A stretch of DNA of 64,000 bases from Pseudomonas sp. ICMP22404 (GTDB lineage: Bacteria; Pseudomonadota; Gammaproteobacteria; Pseudomonadales; Pseudomonadaceae), in assembly GCF_006227205.1 (NCBI RefSeq), contig NZ_VCNG01000010.1, forward strand, positions 1 through 64,000, read 5' to 3'. The position numbers were made by a program, and so were the translations under genes. Shown piece after piece: positions 50,105 to 58,794 of the stretch. The first letter of the stretch is position 1, and each line of letters opens with the position of its first letter. Under the pieces are notes generated by a model that saw nothing but the letters and a program-made list of their open reading frames with translations, made no database searches and had not been told where the DNA came from.

Positions 50105-51316
50105 ATGCAGGTCAGCAAATCGAACAAGCTCGCCAACGTCTGCTACGACATTCGCGGCCCGGTGCTCAAGCACGCCAAACGCCTGGAAGAGGAAGGCCAT
50201 CGCATCCTCAAGCTGAACATCGGCAACCCGGCACCCTTTGGTTTCGAAGCGCCCGATGAAATCCTCCAGGACGTCATCCGCAACCTGCCGACCGCCCAAG
50301 GCTACAGCGATTCCAAGGGCCTGTTCAGCGCGCGCAAGGCCGTGATGCAGTACTACCAGCAGAAGCAGGTCGAAGGCGTCGGTATCGAAGACATCTACCT
50401 GGGCAATGGGGTGTCCGAGCTGATCGTGATGTCCATGCAGGCCCTGCTCAACAACGGCGACGAAGTGCTGGTACCGGCACCGGACTACCCGCTCTGGACC
50501 GCCGCCGTGAGCCTGTCCGGCGGCAACCCGGTGCATTACCTGTGCGACGAGCAGGCCAACTGGTTCCCGGACCTCGCGGATATCAAGGCCAAGATTACGC
50601 CGAACACCAAGGCGCTGGTCATCATCAACCCGAACAACCCGACCGGTGCGGTGTACTCCAGGGAAGTGCTGCTGGGCATGCTCGAACTGGCCCGCCAGCA
50701 CAACCTCGTGGTGTTTTCCGACGAGATCTACGACAAGATCCTGTACGACGATGCCGTGCACATCTGCACCGCGTCCCTGGCGCCGGACCTGCTGTGCCTG
50801 ACCTTCAACGGCTTGTCCAAATCCTACCGGGTGGCGGGTTTCCGCTCCGGCTGGATTGCCATCTCCGGCCCCAAGCATCATGCCCAGAGCTACATCGAAG
50901 GCATCGACATGCTGGCCAACATGCGCCTGTGCGCCAACGTACCCAGCCAGCACGCGATCCAGACGGCACTGGGAGGCTACCAGAGCATCAATGACCTGGT
51001 CCTGCCACCAGGCCGGTTGCTGGAACAGCGCAATCGCACCTGGGAACTGCTCAACGACATTCCCGGCGTCAGTTGCGTCAAGCCGATGGGCGCGCTGTAT
51101 GCCTTCCCGCGGATCGACCCGAAGGTCTGCCCGATCCACAACGATGAAAAATTCGTGCTCGACCTGCTGCTGTCGGAAAAACTGCTGATCGTCCAGGGTA
51201 CGGCGTTCAACTGGCCGTGGCCGGACCATTTCCGCGTCGTGACCCTGCCACGGGTCGACGATCTGGAGCAAGCCATCGGCCGGATCGGCAATTTCCTCAA
51301 GTCCTACCGACAGTAA
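50105..51316 (+). CDS. alaA: Alanine aminotransferase AlaA-like (PLP fold type I)
   Basis: Aminotransferase of 403 aa close to E. coli AlaA/YfbQ, which makes alanine from pyruvate and glutamate. The start MQVSKSNKLANVCYDIRGPV, the GNGVSELIVMS cofactor region, NPNNPTGAVYSREVL and the PLP lysine in FNGLSKSYRVAGFRSGW are all seen. It follows msrB divergently, as in P. aeruginosa PA2827-PA2828. A strong terminator follows the stop. Confidence 0.93.
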   Translation: MQVSKSNKLANVCYDIRGPVLKHAKRLEEEGHRILKLNIGNPAPFGFEAPDEILQDVIRNLPTAQGYSDSKGLFSARKAVMQYYQQKQVEGVGIEDIYLGNGVSELIVMSMQALLNNGDEVLVPAPDYPLWTAAVSLSGGNPVHYLCDEQANWFPDLADIKAKITPNTKALVIINPNNPTGAVYSREVLLGMLELARQHNLVVFSDEIYDKILYDDAVHICTASLAPDLLCLTFNGLSKSYRVAGFRSGWIAISGPKHHAQSYIEGIDMLANMRLCANVPSQHAIQTALGGYQSINDLVLPPGRLLEQRNRTWELLNDIPGVSCVKPMGALYAFPRIDPKVCPIHNDEKFVLDLLLSEKLLIVQGTAFNWPWPDHFRVVTLPRVDDLEQAIGRIGNFLKSYRQ

Positions 51317-51321
51317 GCCGT

Positions 51322-51350
51322 AGCGCGCGAGGCACCCCGCCTCGCGCGCT
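51322..51350 (+). terminator. Terminator of alaA
   Basis: A perfect 12-bp stem AGCGCGCGAGGC/GCCTCGCGCGCT with a 5-nt loop begins 6 bp after the alaA stop, followed by GTTTGATT. Confidence 0.8.
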
Positions 51351-51540
51351 GTTTGATTCAGCAACATATCCGTTCCGCTGGCCCCGGCAGGGCTTCTACA
51401 CTGAATCCTCAGCAGCGGACGGGCGACGCGGCCCAACGTTCACGGGGCAAGGGCGGCATCCGGCTTTTCCTCAGTGACTTTCAGAAAAGTCTTTCATTGA
51501 TTTAGGACGTCTGTAGGACACAGTTTGAAATAGTCGCTGA

Positions 51541-51569
51541 GTTGAATAGCCTGCGGCGGCACCTTATAT
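51541..51569 (+). promoter_or_regulatory. Candidate htpX promoter
   Basis: GTTGAA (51541) and CCTTATAT (51562) with 15-bp spacing resemble a heat-shock (sigma-32) promoter; read as sigma-70 they give TTGAAT-N16-TTATAT. Either would start transcription about 40 bp before the htpX ATG. The rest of the 265 bp after the alaA terminator shows no gene. Confidence 0.4.
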
Positions 51570-51615
51570 ACCCCGCATAACGCTACATCTTTAGCATGAG
51601 GAGATTGCTACCACC

Positions 51616-52503
51616 ATGATGCGCATCCTGCTGTTCTTGGCCACTAACCTGGCGGTCGTGCTGATTGCCAGCATCACCCTGAGCCTTTTCGGCTTCAACG
51701 GGTTCATGGCGGCCAACGGGGTTGACCTCAACCTCAATCAGCTGCTGATCTTCTGTGCGGTGTTCGGCTTCGCCGGTTCCCTGTTCTCGCTGTTCATCTC
51801 CAAGTGGATGGCGAAGATGAGCACCAGCACGCAGATCATCAGCCAGCCGCGCACTCGTCACGAGCAATGGCTGCTGCAAACCGTCGAGCAGCTGTCCCGC
51901 GAAGCCGGCATCAAGATGCCGGAAGTCGGGATTTTCCCGGCCTATGAGGCCAACGCCTTCGCCACGGGTTGGAACAAGAACGACGCACTGGTTGCTGTCA
52001 GCCAGGGCCTGCTCGAACGGTTTTCCCCCGATGAAGTCAAGGCGGTGCTGGCCCACGAGATCGGCCACGTTGCCAACGGCGACATGGTGACCCTGGCCTT
52101 GATCCAGGGCGTGGTGAACACCTTCGTGATGTTCTTTGCCCGCATCATCGGCAACTTCGTCGACAAGGTGATCTTCAAGAACGAAGAAGGCCAAGGCATC
52201 GCCTACTACGTGGCGACCATCTTCGCCGAACTGGTACTGGGCATCCTCGCCAGCGCTATCGTCATGTGGTTCTCGCGCAAACGCGAATTCCGCGCCGACG
52301 ATGCCGGCGCACGCCTGGCCGGCACCAGCGCCATGATCGGCGCCCTGCAACGCCTGCGTGCCGAGCAAGGTTTGCCAGTACACATGCCCGACACCCTGAA
52401 TGCCTTTGGTATCAACGGTGGCGTCAAGCAGGGCCTGGCTCGCCTGTTCATGAGCCACCCGCCACTGGAAGAGCGTATCGACGCACTGCGTCGCCGCGGC
52501 TGA
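51616..52503 (+). CDS. htpX: Membrane protease HtpX
   Basis: Zinc metalloprotease of 295 aa that degrades damaged inner-membrane proteins together with FtsH. It has two N-terminal helices (ILLFLATNLAVVLIASITLS and LLIFCAVFGFAGSLFSLFI), the HExxH motif in VLAHEIGHVANGDMV, two further hydrophobic segments and a third ligand in KREFRADDAGARL. Length matches the E. coli protein. Usually induced by envelope and heat stress. Confidence 0.96.
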   Translation: MMRILLFLATNLAVVLIASITLSLFGFNGFMAANGVDLNLNQLLIFCAVFGFAGSLFSLFISKWMAKMSTSTQIISQPRTRHEQWLLQTVEQLSREAGIKMPEVGIFPAYEANAFATGWNKNDALVAVSQGLLERFSPDEVKAVLAHEIGHVANGDMVTLALIQGVVNTFVMFFARIIGNFVDKVIFKNEEGQGIAYYVATIFAELVLGILASAIVMWFSRKREFRADDAGARLAGTSAMIGALQRLRAEQGLPVHMPDTLNAFGINGGVKQGLARLFMSHPPLEERIDALRRRG

Positions 52504-52542
52504 TCGGTTCGAGCGCAAAGAGGAAGCCCGCAACGATACGAT

Positions 52543-52651
52543 GATCGTTCCCACGCTCTGCGTGGGAACGCCTCAACGGACGCTCCGCGTTCGGCCTTTA
52601 GGAACGCAGAGCGTCCCAGGCTGCATTCCCACGCAGAGCATGGGAACGATC
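52543..52651. repeat. Branched palindromic repeat (GATCGTTCCCACG type)
   Basis: The ends GATCGTTCCCA and TGGGAACGATC are inverses, and internal hairpins are CGTTCCCACGCTCTGCGTGGGAACG and GGACGCTCCGCGTTC/GAACGCAGAGCGTCC. It lies between the convergent htpX and tpm genes. A third, separate repeat family in this window. Confidence 0.85.
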
Positions 52652-52660
52652 ACCCGCTAC

Positions 52661-53314
52661 TCAGCGATTGGAAATCCGATAAACCCGTTCATCCAGCCTG
52701 GTCACCCCAGCCTGAATGAACTTCCAGCTTTCCTCCAACACATCCTGTTCCTGCAAGATCTCCAGCTGCCAGCGGTTCCCCAGCAGCCGCTGCACTTCAT
52801 CATCACTCACGGAAAATGGCGGCCCGGGCATTTCAGCCTGGTTGTATTCAAGGGTGATCAGCAATCCGGCGCAGCCAGGCAGCAGACTTTGCAGGTGCGC
52901 CGTGTACCGCTCACGCATTTGCGCAGGCAAGGCTATCAACGCCGCGCGATCGTAAAGCGCGGCGCAACCGACCAGATCTTCCGGGCTCAAGGCAAAAAAA
53001 TCACCGCAGCGGATCTCGATGCGCCCGGCACGGAACACCTTGAAAGCTCCCTCCTCGCTCACGCTCGGCGTCAACTGATGCTCATCGAAGAAATCGGTGA
53101 TGGCTTTTTCCGACAACTCCACCCCCAATACCGAATGCCCTTGATCGGCAAGCCACAGCAAATCCAGGGTCTTGCCACACAATGGCACCAGCACCCGACT
53201 GCCCTGCTCCAAACCCATTGGCGGCCAGAAACGTTGCAGGTAGGAGTTCACCTCCAACGAATGAAAACCGATCTGATTCGTTGACCAACGCTTATGCCAA
53301 AACTCGGGATCCAT
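52661..53314 (-). CDS. tpm: Thiopurine S-methyltransferase
   Basis: SAM-dependent methyltransferase of 217 aa, homologous to mammalian TPMT and used in Pseudomonas to methylate selenium and tellurium compounds. Diagnostic are MDPEFWHKRWSTNQIGFHS, the SAM motif LVPLCGKTLDLLWLADQGHS and GVELSEKAITDFF. GGAG precedes the ATG at 53314. It is divergent from the dioxygenase gene with a 103-bp AT-rich gap. Confidence 0.94.
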   Translation of the reverse strand: MDPEFWHKRWSTNQIGFHSLEVNSYLQRFWPPMGLEQGSRVLVPLCGKTLDLLWLADQGHSVLGVELSEKAITDFFDEHQLTPSVSEEGAFKVFRAGRIEIRCGDFFALSPEDLVGCAALYDRAALIALPAQMRERYTAHLQSLLPGCAGLLITLEYNQAEMPGPPFSVSDDEVQRLLGNRWQLEILQEQDVLEESWKFIQAGVTRLDERVYRISNR

Positions 53315-53417
53315 GATTCGCTCCAAAAATTCGATCAAAACAGGTTAAAACTTATATTAGATTTAGATCATTGACCTGGCAGAAGATAATCGCATCTTAA
53401 CGCTCAGGAGCTCGTCC

Positions 53418-54185
53418 ATGCTGCCCAGCCTGTTTATCTCCCACGGCTCACCGATGCTCGCCCTCGAGCCCGGCGACAGCGGCCCGGCGCTGGCTCGCCT
53501 GGCGGCGCAACTGCCCAGGCCTACGGCCATCGTCATTGTGTCCGCCCATTGGGAAAGCAGCGAATTGCTGGTCAGCGCCAATCCACAACCGCGCACCTGG
53601 CACGACTTCGGCGGCTTCCCGCCGGCCCTGTACCAGGTGCAGTACCCCGCGCCGGGAGAGCCAGAACTGGCAGCCCGGGTAGCGGACCTGCTCAACGCCG
53701 CGCACCTGCCGGCACGTCTCGATGCCCAGCGGCCGTCCGACCACGGTGTCTGGGTACCGTTGTCCTTGATGTACCCCCAGGCCGACATCCCGGTGGTGCA
53801 AGTCTCCCTGCCCAGCGACCAGGGGCCTGTGCTGCAGACCCGGGTCGGCCAGGCGCTTGCGAGCCTGCGTCAGCAGGGCATCCTGTTGATTGGCTCCGGC
53901 AGTATCACCCACAACCTGCGTGACCTGGACTGGAACGCCGGCCCCGAGAGCGTCGAGCCCTGGGCAAAGGACTTTCGCGACTGGATCGTGGAGAAGCTGG
54001 CAGCCGGCGACGAGGCCGCCCTGCATGATTACCGCCGCCAAGCCCCCAATGCCGTGCGCAGCCACCCCAGCGACGAGCACCTGTTGCCGCTGTATTTCGC
54101 CCGAGGTGCTGGCGCAAGATTCAGCCTGGTCCATGAGGGATTCACGATGGGAACACTGGGGATGGACATCTACCGGTTCGATTGA
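53418..54185 (+). CDS. ygiD: Class III extradiol ring-cleavage dioxygenase (YgiD/DODA-like)
   Basis: LigB-superfamily protein of 255 aa resembling 4,5-DOPA dioxygenase. Candidate metal ligands are H in LFISHGSPM, H in VIVSAHWESS and H near SDHGVWVPL; ITHNLRDLDW and SHPSDEHLLPL are conserved C-terminal segments. The natural substrate in pseudomonads is unknown. AGGAG precedes the ATG. Monocistronic, followed by a REP doublet. Confidence 0.9.
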   Translation: MLPSLFISHGSPMLALEPGDSGPALARLAAQLPRPTAIVIVSAHWESSELLVSANPQPRTWHDFGGFPPALYQVQYPAPGEPELAARVADLLNAAHLPARLDAQRPSDHGVWVPLSLMYPQADIPVVQVSLPSDQGPVLQTRVGQALASLRQQGILLIGSGSITHNLRDLDWNAGPESVEPWAKDFRDWIVEKLAAGDEAALHDYRRQAPNAVRSHPSDEHLLPLYFARGAGARFSLVHEGFTMGTLGMDIYRFD

Positions 54186-54204
54186 CAGGCGAACCGGGTC
54201 GCTC

Positions 54205-54281
54205 CTTCGCGAGCAAGCCCGCTCCCACAGGGTTTGGGATGGCGGCAGAGATCCCATGTGGGAGCGAGCCTGCTCGCGAAA
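54205..54281. repeat. REP doublet (inverted pair)
   Basis: TTCGCGAGCAAGCCCGCTCCCACAG faces ATGTGGGAGCGAGCCTGCTCGCGAA across about 25 bp, just after the dioxygenase stop. Confidence 0.88.
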
Positions 54282-54324
54282 GGGGCAACATTATCAACCG
54301 ACGGAACACTAAACGACAGGCATA

Positions 54325-54353
54325 AAAAATCCCCGAACCAGTCGGGGATTTTT
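54325..54353 (-). terminator. Terminator of the DEAD-box helicase gene
   Basis: AAAAATCCCCGA/TCGGGGATTTTT, a 12-bp stem with a 5-nt loop, lies 30 bp beyond the helicase stop and ends in Ts on either strand. Confidence 0.9.
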
Positions 54354-54382
54354 CATGCTCGATCAATCAACCCAAGGGTCGA

Positions 54383-56056
54383 TCAGTCTTCGCGATAACG
54401 ACGCAGCTTGAGTTGCTTGCCGGCTACGCGAGTGTCCTTGAGCTTGGTCAGCAACTTCTCCAGACCATCTTCCGGCAGTTCCACCAGGCTGAAGCTGTCA
54501 CGCACCTGGATGCGACCGATGGCTTCACGGGCCAGGCCACCTTCATTGAGGATCGCGCCCAGCAGGTTCTTGGCGGCGATGCCGTCACGGGCACCCAGGG
54601 CGGTACGGCAACGGGCACGGCCTTCGGCCAGCGGGATCGGTGCACGACGCTCACGGTCGCCACGGTCCGGACGGTCCCCGCTACGCTCGGGACGATCGCC
54701 ACGTGGTGCGCTGTTCGGCACCAAAGGACGTTCCTTCTCGATTGCAGCCAGGTTTAGTGCCTGACCATTGGTGGCCTTGCGCAACAGGGCGGCGGCCAGG
54801 GCACGTGGGCTGCAACCGATGTCGGCAGTCAGGCGATCGAGCAGATCACCGTGGGTCGATTCGGCGTCAGCCACCAGCGGCGACAGGCTGTTGGTCAGCT
54901 TCTTGATGCGAGCATCGAGAACGGCCTGGGCGTCCGGCAGGCGAACTTCAGCCACCTTCTGCCCGGTAACACGCTCGATGACCTGCAGCATGCGGCGCTC
55001 ACGCGGAGTCACCAGCAGCAGCGCACGACCTTCGCGACCAGCACGACCGGTACGGCCGATACGGTGAACGTAGGATTCAGGATCGTACGGCATGTCCACG
55101 TTGAACACGTGGGTGATGCGCGGAACGTCCAGGCCACGGGCAGCCACGTCGGTCGCCACAACGATGTCCAGGCGGCCATCCTTGAGGGAGTCGATCACGC
55201 GCTCACGCTGGTTCTGGGCAATGTCACCGTTCAGCGCAGCGGCTTTGTAGCCTTTGGCTTCCAGGGCGCTGGCCAGGTCCAGGGTCGCTTGCTTGGTGCG
55301 CACGAACATGATCAGGGCGTCGAAGTCTTCCACTTCCAGCAAGCTGAGGACTGCGGAGGTCTTCTGGTCGGCGTGAACCAACAGGTGGGCCTGTTCGATC
55401 GCGGTGACGGTCTGGGTCTTGCTCTGGATCTTGACGTGTTTCGGGTCCTTCAGGTGACGCTCGGCGATCGCACGGATCGACTGCGGCAGGGTGGCCGAGA
55501 ACAGTACGGTCTGACGGGTTTCCGGCATGGCCTTGAAGATCACTTCCAGGTCATCCATGAAGCCCAGCTTGAGCATTTCGTCGGCTTCGTCGAGAACCAG
55601 GTGGTTCACGGTGGCCAGGACTTTTTCGTCGCGACGCAGGTGGTCGCACAGACGGCCCGGGGTGGCGACAACGATCTGTGCGCCATTACGGATGGCTTTC
55701 AATTGTGGGCCCATCGGCGCGCCGCCGTAGACAGCCACAACAGTTACACCCGGCATTTGCTTGGCGTAGGTTTCGAAAGCAGTTGCAACTTGCAGCGCCA
55801 ACTCACGGGTTGGGGCCAGGATCAGAGCTTGCGGCTCGCGCTTGGACGGATCAATGCGGTGCAGGATAGGCAAGGCGAACGCGGCGGTCTTACCCGTACC
55901 GGTTTGCGCCTGACCAATCATATCGTGACCGGCGAGAATGATCGGGATCGACTGCTGCTGAATGGCCGAAGGCTCTTCATAGCCGGTAGCGACTACTGCA
56001 GCGACAATATTGGGATGAAGTTCAAGAGCGGCGAAGCCGCCGATTTCCTGGGTCAT
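54383..56056 (-). CDS. deaD: ATP-dependent RNA helicase DeaD/CsdA-like
   Basis: DEAD-box helicase of 557 aa. Motifs in order: Q motif (PSAIQQQSIPI), Walker A (AQTGTGKTA), PTRELA, DEADEML, SATLP, ATDVAARGLD and HRIGRTGRAGREG. A charged Arg/Asp linker (PRGDRPERSGDRPDRGDRE) precedes a C-terminal DbpA-type RNA-binding domain (NLLGAILNEGGL to LKLRRY). This layout fits DeaD/CsdA, which works in cold adaptation and ribosome assembly. The ATG at 56056 follows AGAGG; an 88-codon upstream open frame is part of the leader, not the protein. Confidence 0.93.
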   Translation of the reverse strand: MTQEIGGFAALELHPNIVAAVVATGYEEPSAIQQQSIPIILAGHDMIGQAQTGTGKTAAFALPILHRIDPSKREPQALILAPTRELALQVATAFETYAKQMPGVTVVAVYGGAPMGPQLKAIRNGAQIVVATPGRLCDHLRRDEKVLATVNHLVLDEADEMLKLGFMDDLEVIFKAMPETRQTVLFSATLPQSIRAIAERHLKDPKHVKIQSKTQTVTAIEQAHLLVHADQKTSAVLSLLEVEDFDALIMFVRTKQATLDLASALEAKGYKAAALNGDIAQNQRERVIDSLKDGRLDIVVATDVAARGLDVPRITHVFNVDMPYDPESYVHRIGRTGRAGREGRALLLVTPRERRMLQVIERVTGQKVAEVRLPDAQAVLDARIKKLTNSLSPLVADAESTHGDLLDRLTADIGCSPRALAAALLRKATNGQALNLAAIEKERPLVPNSAPRGDRPERSGDRPDRGDRERRAPIPLAEGRARCRTALGARDGIAAKNLLGAILNEGGLAREAIGRIQVRDSFSLVELPEDGLEKLLTKLKDTRVAGKQLKLRRYRED

Positions 56057-56336
56057 GGGTCTGCCTCTAAGTGCATCCGCAAAGACCCATGCTCCAAAGC
56101 TGCACATGCCGTGTTGAGACTCAAGAGTCGCCCTGGCAGCTTTGTCGGCGGGGATTTGCGAAAACGAATGAATGAAAAAGAACGTCGTGGAAGCATCCGT
56201 TGTGGGGACATGCAACCGAAGCTGGCTTCGAAAAATTGCGCTACCTTGACGCGGCCCGGCTAAAGGCCGGCGCGCACTATACCGGAATTCGCCTGAAAAG
56301 GGAGATTTTTTTAGAGCCACTAAACCGGTTCACCTA
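56057..56336 (-). promoter_or_regulatory. Promoter and long leader of the helicase gene
   Basis: A -10-like TATAGT (56281-56276 on the minus strand) would give a leader of about 210 nt before the ATG, with a GC hairpin (GGCCGGCC-TTTA-GCCGGGCC-like) near its 5' end. Long structured leaders are typical of cold-shock helicase genes. The -35 element is not clear. Confidence 0.5.
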
Positions 56337-56440
56337 TGTGGCGAGGGGATTTATCCCCGCTGGACTGCGAAGCAGGCCCATAGGGTTTTAAAGCCAACGC
56401 CTGCTTCGCAGCCGAGCGGGGATAAATCCCCTCGCCACAG
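56337..56440. repeat. Long inverted repeat (TGTGGCGAGGGGATTTATCC type)
   Basis: TGTGGCGAGGGGATTTATCC followed by CCGCTGGACTGCGAAGCAGG pairs with CCTGCTTCGCAGCCGAGCGG and GGATAAATCCCCTCGCCACA. Same family as 49345-49488. Confidence 0.87.
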
Positions 56441-56454
56441 GATTCTCGGTTGTA

Positions 56455-57210
56455 TCAGGTTGCCGGTCGGATAGCCTTGATCAACGGCAGCAACGAGTAG
56501 CCCAGCCGTGGCGCCAACGCTTCGGCGCGGGCGATCAGTCCTTCCATGTCCATCGCCTGCTCCAGGTCCGCCGGCACGATCAGGATCACATTGCCCTCCT
56601 TCACCGGCAGTTCCCAGTAGTGCCGGTGGTACAAGCCACGCAACAACGCCGCGCCCAACGGCTTGCCATCGTCGGTGGCCCACTGGTTGATCACCAGCCA
56701 GCCACCGGGGTTCAGCCGCTTCTGGCAGTTTTCCAGGAATCCCCAGGCCAGGTGACCGACGCCGGGGCCGACATCGGTGTAGAGGTCGACAAAGATCAGG
56801 TCCGCAGGCTCTGCGGTTTCCAACAACTCCAAGGCATCGCCGACACGGATGTACAGCCGCGGATCGTCATCCAGCCCCAGGTACTCGATGGCCAGGCGCG
56901 GCACATCGGGGCGCAGTTCGATGGCCTCGACGTCTTCCAGCGGCAGGAACCTGAGACAGGCCTGGGTCAACGTACCGGCGCCCAACCCGAGGAACAGCGC
57001 GCTTTCCGGCTGCTCGTGGCACAACGCGCCGATCAGCATCGCGCGGGTGTAGTCATATTCGAGCCAGCTAGGATCGGCCGTGAACACGCAGCTCTGCTCG
57101 ATGGCATCGCCGAATTCGAGAAACCGGTAATCGGCCACTTCGAAGACCCGGATCATGCCGAACTCGTCGTGCACCTCGGCGAGCAGATGCTCGACGCGCT
57201 CCTCTGTCAT
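56455..57210 (-). CDS. Spermidine-synthase-like methyltransferase-fold protein
   Basis: 251-aa Rossmann protein with the SpeE-type nucleotide motif ALFLGLGAGTLTQACLRFL, an acidic strand end VEAIELRPDVPRLA, and DLIFVDLYTDVGPG followed by RLNPGGWLVINQW. These are shared by spermidine synthases and related orphans, but the polyamine-site GGGDG and catalytic YxDD-like context are changed, so true spermidine synthase activity is doubtful. AGGAG precedes the ATG at 57210. It is divergent from the DAHP synthase gene. Confidence 0.83.
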   Translation of the reverse strand: MTEERVEHLLAEVHDEFGMIRVFEVADYRFLEFGDAIEQSCVFTADPSWLEYDYTRAMLIGALCHEQPESALFLGLGAGTLTQACLRFLPLEDVEAIELRPDVPRLAIEYLGLDDDPRLYIRVGDALELLETAEPADLIFVDLYTDVGPGVGHLAWGFLENCQKRLNPGGWLVINQWATDDGKPLGAALLRGLYHRHYWELPVKEGNVILIVPADLEQAMDMEGLIARAEALAPRLGYSLLPLIKAIRPAT

Positions 57211-57337
57211 TTCATCTCCTGATGCTTGCCGGGCGGGCTGCGGCAAAAGCGCAATTGTCGGCCAAGCGACGGGAACAGGTCACGCACTAATTTGCTGATA
57301 ACATGGCCGTCCGAGCGTCAACCACCTAGAGATCACG

Positions 57338-58684
57338 ATGAGCCAACCCTGGAGCCCTGACAGCTGGCGCGCCCTGCCGATCCAGCAACAACCCCGCTAC
57401 CCCGACGCAGCGCACCTGCTGCAAGTCGAGCAGACCCTCGCCAGCTATCCGCCGCTGGTGTTTGCCGGGGAAGCCCGGGAACTGCGCCGCCAGTTCGCCG
57501 AAGTCACCCAGGGCCGGGCCTTTTTGCTGCAAGGCGGCGATTGCGCCGAAAGCTTCGCGGAGTTCTCCGCGGCAAAGATCCGCGACACCTTCAAGGTGCT
57601 GCTGCAAATGGCAATCGTCATGACCTTTGCCGCCGGTTGCCCGGTGGTCAAGGTCGGGCGCATGGCCGGGCAGTTCGCCAAGCCACGTTCGGCCAACGAT
57701 GAAACCATCGACGGCGTGACCCTGCCGGCGTACCGAGGCGATATCGTCAACGGCATCGGCTTCGACGAGCAGAGTCGCGTACCGGACCCGGAACGCCTGC
57801 TGCAGTCCTACCACCAGTCCACCGCCACCTTGAACCTGCTGCGGGCGTTCGCCCAGGGCGGGTTCGCAGACCTGCACCAGGTGCACAAGTGGAACCTGGA
57901 TTTCATCGCCAACTCGGCCCTGGCGGAAAAATACAGCCATCTGGCCGACCGCATCGACGAAACCCTGGCCTTCATGCGCGCCTGCGGCATGGACAGTTCG
58001 CCGCAACTGCGCGAAACCAGCTTCTTCACCGCCCACGAAGCGCTGCTGCTCAATTACGAAGAAGCCTTCGTGCGCCGGGACAGCCTCACCAACGATTATT
58101 ACGACTGCTCGGCCCACATGCTGTGGATCGGCGACCGCACCCGCCAGTTGGACGGTGCCCATGTCGAATTCCTGCGCGGCGTGAACAACCCGATCGGGGT
58201 CAAGGTCGGCCCGAGCATGAACCCTGACGACCTGATCCGCCTGATCGACGTACTCAACCCGGACAACGACCCGGGTCGGCTGAACCTGATCGCGCGGATG
58301 GGCGCGAACAAGGTCGGCGATCATCTGCCACAGCTATTGCGCGCCGTGCAGCGCGAAGGCAAGCAGGTGCTGTGGAGTTCCGACCCCATGCATGGCAACA
58401 CCATCAAGGCCAGCAGCGGCTACAAGACCCGGGATTTCGCGCAGATCCTCGGCGAAGTGAAGCACTTCTTCCAGGTCCACGAAGCCGAGGGCACCTACGC
58501 CGGCGGCATTCACATCGAGATGACCGGGCAGAACGTCACCGAATGCATCGGCGGCGCACGGCCGATTACCGAGGATGGGCTGTCGGACCGCTACCACACC
58601 CATTGCGATCCGCGGATGAATGCCGATCAGTCGCTGGAGCTGGCGTTCCTGATTGCCGAGACGTTGAAGCAGGTTCGGCGCTAA
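57338..58684 (+). CDS. 3-deoxy-7-phosphoheptulonate synthase, class II
   Basis: Plant-type (class II) DAHP synthase of 448 aa, catalysing the first shikimate step from PEP and erythrose-4-phosphate. Family landmarks are QGGDCAESF, RMAGQFAKPRS, FLRGVNNPIGVKVGPSM, DPMHGNTIKASSGYKTR and GGIHIEMTGQNVTECIGG. Class II enzymes also occur as phzC in phenazine clusters, but no phz genes are near, so a primary-metabolism copy is likely. Start MSQPWSPDSW. Confidence 0.94.
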   Translation: MSQPWSPDSWRALPIQQQPRYPDAAHLLQVEQTLASYPPLVFAGEARELRRQFAEVTQGRAFLLQGGDCAESFAEFSAAKIRDTFKVLLQMAIVMTFAAGCPVVKVGRMAGQFAKPRSANDETIDGVTLPAYRGDIVNGIGFDEQSRVPDPERLLQSYHQSTATLNLLRAFAQGGFADLHQVHKWNLDFIANSALAEKYSHLADRIDETLAFMRACGMDSSPQLRETSFFTAHEALLLNYEEAFVRRDSLTNDYYDCSAHMLWIGDRTRQLDGAHVEFLRGVNNPIGVKVGPSMNPDDLIRLIDVLNPDNDPGRLNLIARMGANKVGDHLPQLLRAVQREGKQVLWSSDPMHGNTIKASSGYKTRDFAQILGEVKHFFQVHEAEGTYAGGIHIEMTGQNVTECIGGARPITEDGLSDRYHTHCDPRMNADQSLELAFLIAETLKQVRR

Positions 58685-58694
58685 CGTCCAAACG

Positions 58695-58785
58695 CCATCG
58701 CGAGCAGGCTCGCTCCCACAGGTGATTCGGTGCACACAATATTTGTGAACAGCACGGTCAATGTGGGAGCGAGCCTGCTCGCGAT
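58695..58785. repeat. REP doublet (inverted pair)
   Basis: CATCGCGAGCAGGCTCGCTCCCACA faces ATGTGGGAGCGAGCCTGCTCGCGATG, between the convergent DAHP synthase and ycaQ genes. Confidence 0.9.
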
Positions 58786-58794
58786 GGGGCCCGA

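Noticed and set aside
54851..56263. 470-codon plus-strand frame opposite the DEAD-box helicase
   Set aside because: Antisense of a conserved gene with all helicase motifs; composition is typical of a shadow frame.
57338..58684. Class II DAHP synthase as phzC of a phenazine cluster
   Set aside because: No phz genes flank it and the neighbours are conserved housekeeping genes.
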